Source: an uncultured Endomicrobiia bacterium (GTDB taxonomy: Bacteria > Elusimicrobiota > Endomicrobiia > DTEH01). Taken from it: a DNA stretch of 37,164 nt. The notes under the pieces were generated by a model. The model searched no databases, was not told the origin of the DNA, and was given only the letters and a program-made list of their open reading frames with translations. The translations under genes and the position numbers were made by a program. The stretch is taken from positions 1 through 37,164 of the forward strand of contig CALJEJ010000062.1 in NCBI GenBank assembly GCA_938074745.1, read 5' to 3'. Shown piece by piece: positions 30,301-36,300 of this stretch (its first letter is position 1; the number at the start of each line of letters is the position of its first letter).

Positions 30301-33300
30301 TTTAACTTTTCATCGGTCCAGTCTTGATATATTAAACCGGTTTGGTTAGGACCTGATGTTATTTTTAATTGGAACTTATACAACTTTGAGCCATCGGATG
30401 GGGTGTCAAAGAAATCTACATCATAAGTTGCAACATTTGATGACCGCCAGATTGTGTCATCACCTGGAACATTGTCAACTATTGATGGTAAAGATACATC
30501 TTTGAATATTCTGAATGTATCAACCAATGTTGTTGTAGTACCTGCGATATTCCATACGCGCACACTAACATAATTAGTTCCGCCGTTCTGTAATGCAGGA
30601 AAGTTGACTGACCAGTCCGTTGTATATTCTGCGACATTCAATGGTGGTATACCAATATTAGTCCACGGGATTAAGTTTGTCCCTGTGAATCCCGGACCGG
30701 AATAAACACAATATTGAATAGTGTCCAAATTTGTAGCACCTTGTTTATAGAAATTCACATCATAAGTTTGTGAAGTGTTTATCCAAGTGACTGTTGTCGT
30801 ATCAAACGCAACTTCAATTCTTGGCGAGGTTGTATCTTTTTTAACGAAGAAAGCATTTATGAATGTCGTGGTATTACCTGCAAAATCCACAGCACGAACA
30901 TCTATGTAGTTTATTCCATCATATAACTTAGCAAAATCTATGGCAAAGTTTGTGATGTAGTATGTTGTATTAACCGAGGTAGCAATTGTTGTCCAGTCAA
31001 TTATAACACCGCCTGTTGAAGATTTCGCACGATAGAATAAGTTGTTCAATTTTGAGCACCCGGGAATTCTATCCGGCACGGGGTCGTCATAGAAATCTAT
31101 ATCCCAGATTGTTCCGGGGTTTGATGTGAACCAGCCACGGTCAAAGGTTTCGTTATTAACACACCTCGGTGGTGTTGTATCCTTCAAAACGAAAAATACA
31201 TCAATATATGTTGAGACATTACCTGCTAAATCATACACACGAACCGAGACATAGTTTGTTGTCCCTTCCCATAAAGTATTAAACTGTGAAGCGGTTAATG
31301 CCCATGGTGTTGTATATGATGGTGCATTAATATTTGTGATATGGTCAGTCCACGGTATTATCACGCCTTCATTTGAATTTTCTTCCACAACTGGTGATGT
31401 GGTTATACGGATTTGGAATTTGGATAAATTTGACCCGCCTGTGTCATTGAATTGGACATTATAAGTTGTACCACTTGAATTACGCCATGTGTAATCACCA
31501 TCTTGTAAATCGTTAACTGTTGGCGGGATTACATCTTTTAGGATTTTAAATGCATCAATATAAGTTGAAGTGTTCCCTGCTAAATCTATAACTCTTACAC
31601 TGAAATAATTTGTTCCATTTTGTAACAATTCCCAGTGGCCAAAATTTAATGCCCAGTTGCTTGTATAAGACACCCCGCCGTAACCGGATACTTTATCACT
31701 CCAGCCAATTAATATGTTCCCGCCTTCGTTTGGTAATGTATGGACTTTGTATTGTATTCTATCAATTTTTCCTACAGTTAGATATCCACCGGCAATATCG
31801 TCAAAGAAATCAATATCAATCACACTTCCCGGATCGGAATTATACCAGTTAACCAATCCGCCAATTATGTTGTTTGTTATTCTTGGAGTGATTGTATCAA
31901 TAGTTATATCCCAGGTTGAACTCCATACCGAGAAATTGTTAGCTGAATCTTTTGCACGCACTTTCCAGTAATAAACTCCGGATGGCATAGCAGGAGGTGT
32001 ATAGGTTGAAGTAGTAGGTGAAGCACTATAGTTTATAACACCGAAATATTGGTCTGTTGAGATATATATCTCATAACTTACTGCATCTAATACATCTGAC
32101 CAATCAAATGTTGGGGTTTGTAGATTTGTATAAGTTCCTGCTGATGGAGATATTAATACTGGCGTGGAAACTGGTGTTGTGTCAATGATTATAGACCAAG
32201 TTGTTGACCATAACGAATAATTACCTGCGTAATCCTTAGCACGTGTTCTCCACCAATATGTTCCTTCCGACAATATTGTAGTATAACTCGTTGTGGTGGT
32301 AAATGACGATGATATGAATACAGTAAAATATTGTTCGGTTGATATATAAAACTCATATCCTTGTGTTCCCGAATGTGCATCCGTTACTGGATTCCATACA
32401 AATGTTACATTTGTTGTGTTTAGTGCTGTAGTATCTTGTGGTGAGGATAAAGTAGGTGCAGGTGGAGGAATTACGTCTTTTCTTATAAAGAACGCATCAA
32501 CCAAAATTGAAGTATTACCTGCTAAATCATCGGCACGTACAGTGACATAGTTTGTTCCGTTTTGTAGGAGTACCCAGGAAGATGCAGAAATTGACCAATC
32601 AGTTTCGTAATATGTAGCATTTATTAAAAGTGTATTTATTGGTGTCCAGTTAATCAAGAGTGTACCTGTTTGTCCTGTTGATGACCATACACGGTAATAA
32701 CATGTTGCCAGTTTTGAAAGTTCATCATAGAAGTCAACATTATAAGTTGTCCCGCTTGAAGAACGCCAAGTGTAATCACCAACGACATTGTTCACAATTT
32801 TAGGCAGTGTTGTGTCAATTATAACTGAGTAAGTATCGCTCCAACTGGACCAGTTGCCAGCGATATCTTTTGCTCTGACACGCCAATAATGTATACCTTC
32901 AAACCGTAGTAATGAAGTTTCAGAAGTTACAGAAGTCACAGTAGTTACAGAAGTTGCGAAGTTAATATCTGTAGAGATTACAAGTTGATAAAGATCAATC
33001 CCTGATGTAGTATCTACCGAATCGTCCCAGTCGTAGGTGATTGTTAGATAATTAGTTGCTGAATTATTTTTTGGTGAAACCAGCAAAGGTGTGCTTGGCG
33101 GTGTTGTGTCCTTTTTCACATAAAACACATTTTCAGCAACAGTAGTATTCCCTGCACCATCAAAGATTTTTAGATGAATATAATTTATTCCTTCTTTTAA
33201 TTCGTTCCAAACTGTATCATTCAATGTCCATAAAGTAGAATAAGAATTTGTATTTGCAGGGAAGATAAGGTTATCAGTCCAGTCTAAGATTGTCAAAGAA

Positions 33301-36300
33301 GTTAAAGCAGGGCCAGTAGTTGCTTTTATTTGAAACTTACTTAAATAAGAACCGCCACTGTCTTGGAAAGTTATATTATAACTTCCGGTATTGGAACTTC
33401 GCCATATATCATCACCAGTTTGGTTATCAACATAACTCGGTGGAATAATGTCATGTTTATCCAACACCAAACTTGCGCATTCTGCGGATATAATTGAAAC
33501 ATCTGTCTCATGAATTTTTTTACCAGTCCAGTTTGACCCAGTCCAGTTTATAGTAGTTAAATCCGCTGCCTGGTCAATTATATAACAAATCATTTTGTTC
33601 TGGTTCGGGTCAGAGACAAGACCAAGCCAGTTTATATCACCTAAAAGTCCCAAAGTTCCCGTAGGTGTTTTAGGTGCTGTTAACGGTGTCGCTGCAGTAC
33701 CTGTTATAGGGTTATGCCAGCCGAGTGTTTCTGACCATGCAATAAAAGATATTTCTCTTGCATTTAAATCACCTGCAACTATTATGCATCTTCCAGAATC
33801 TTTCTCCCAGGCAACATCAGTACATCTTGCAGCAGCTGTTTCCATTGTATCATCTTCAGTAGGAAGTGTTCCCCAAGAAGTGCCGTTCCAGATACATACA
33901 TTCCAGTCAACAGCACTGTCAATTGTAGTCATTGCTATATAGTTTGAATTCATTCTCGGGTCAGAAGAAAGTCTTACCCACTGTAAAGTTGCTGCAATAT
34001 TAGGACCTGCAGCACGAGATACAACCCACCTAGATGCTGTAGAAGACCATAAAGAATACATTGTAGTAGTTCCTTCACCCCAGAAAACCATACATCGTTG
34101 ATTTTGTCTCTCCCAGGCTAAATCAAAACATTCTCGTGTTGCGATTGCTGCGTTGAGTGTAGGAACATAGGTTGAAATTGATAAAAACTGGTTCGTATCA
34201 CCATCCCAGAGTGCACAGAAGATATACCTGTTAGCGTCAAGTGTTGCAAGCATTATCTGGTTGGAATTAGGTCTTGGCTCAAGCCGTACCCAGTATACTG
34301 CACCTGAAGTGCCACTTAAGGTTAGGTTAGACGGACCTGAAACCCATCCAGCAGCAGTTGATGACCATACACGGTATTGAACCTGTCCTGCAGTGCCGTT
34401 GTAATAAACAACTAAACACCGTCCTGAATTTTGTTCATATGCTAAATCACAATTACGGACTGCATCTATCATATTGTATTGTGTTGTATTTAATTGTCCT
34501 ATATATTCCCAGGTTGTTCCATTGTAGCGTTGTAAATGTACGTTTCCTAATAGTTCAGGAGTTGTATCACCATCGCCAGTTTTTAACAAAACAAGTTTTT
34601 CATTGCGTAACACTGGACACGCAACAGATCTAACAAACTCAATTCTGTGCCCTGGTGGGAGAGGGAAAACCGGTGGCAGGTTTTGTGCAGCGGACCAGTC
34701 TGGAGGTTCCCAACGAGATGTTTTTGGTATATTTGAAGTTCCTGCACCCCAGAGAATATTTCCACAAGCAGCACCTGGCGGTGCTGGGATTGAAGCGGAA
34801 GAGTTTGAAGTTGAAAAATTCCCTGCCTTGTCCCAAGTTCTTACCATAAACCAGTAAGTAGCATTTTGTGTTAACCCGTTGAAGATATATTCTTGTAATT
34901 GTCCAACTTCTAAAGGTATAGGTCCGTCAACTTCGCCAATGTAACCAACTGTATCACTCCAACCTGTCGGTGCTGTTTCTTTCTGCCAGTATCTTATTTT
35001 GTAATATCCGGAATAACTGTCACCTTCAATATAAGTTCCGGACAAATTACCGACAAGTCCGTTATCACCCGGTGCAAGCCAGGTGAGTTTTATCTGACCA
35101 ACATAATCACCAGGTTGTGCATTCAATGTCGTTATAGCATAAGGAGCAACAGTATCTTCTTTTGCTTTTGCATAATTTGAAATTTTAAGAACTGAAATAT
35201 TACCTGCAGAATCTCGTGATTTTATAGCAACATAGTACCATCTTGATTGTGATAGCCCTGTTATAACTTTTGATTCAGTACTTCCTGGTGCCTGAGGTGT
35301 CCATGACTGAACAAAAGTTCTTACATTAGGGTCAGTATCAAAGTTTGTTTCTGTGATTTCAAAAGTTGCAAATTTTACAATATAACTGCTTAACCCACTG
35401 CCTGGTTGTGGGTCATAGGGTGCTGTCCAAGTTAAGTTTATTTCACCTTCGTTACTTCCTGTCTGCGCAGTTAGATCAGTAATCTGTAGAGGTGCCTGTG
35501 TATCTTTTTTAACATAGAAAACATTTGCAGTGCTTATGTTTCCTGCAAAATCGTAACTTCGGACTGTTACATAGTTATATCCTTGCTGTAATGCTGGAAA
35601 ATCTATACTCCAATTGGTTTCGTAAGAAGACGAGTTCAAGTTTGTGAATATAGGTGTCCATACAACAAGTTGTGTCCCTGACTGATACCCAGTTGAATAA
35701 ACTGTATATTCAGCTTTGTCAAGCAGGGATGAATAATCATAGAAATCTATATCATAATTCCTTCCACTATTATACCAGGTTTCGTCATCAGGTTCGTTAT
35801 CAACGATATTTGGTGATGTTGTGTCTTTTCTAACGTAGAAGACATCAATATAAGTCGAAGTATTTCCGACGGCATCAATACATCTAACCGATACATAATT
35901 TACACCTTCAAGCATGTTATTAAAAGTTTCCGGTTTTAATTGCCAATCGGCTGTATATTTTGCAACTTGTGATGATACAACTGTTCGCCAGTCGTCAAGC
36001 AGTGTTCCGGTCATGTTCGGTTGTGTATAGACAATTGTTTGGAAATACGAACAACCGGATAATAAATCTTCAAAATCTACATCGTAATATCCACTATTCG
36101 TATTTCGCCAGACGGTATCACCGGGTTGGTTATCATAAATTGTTGGTGGTAAGACATCTTTAAGTATTCTAAACGCATCAATATATGTTGTAGTATTACC
36201 TGCGAGATCTTGACCACGGACTGAGACATAGTTTGTCCCGTTTTGTAACAAGTCAAAATTCACTGCCCAATCGGTAATGTAATAAGTTGTGCCGATGTTA

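Noticed and set aside
33595-33942. 115-codon plus-strand open frame within the giant gene
   Set aside because: It is the antisense shadow of propeller A in the same relative position as the one in propeller B, as expected from homologous coding sequence.
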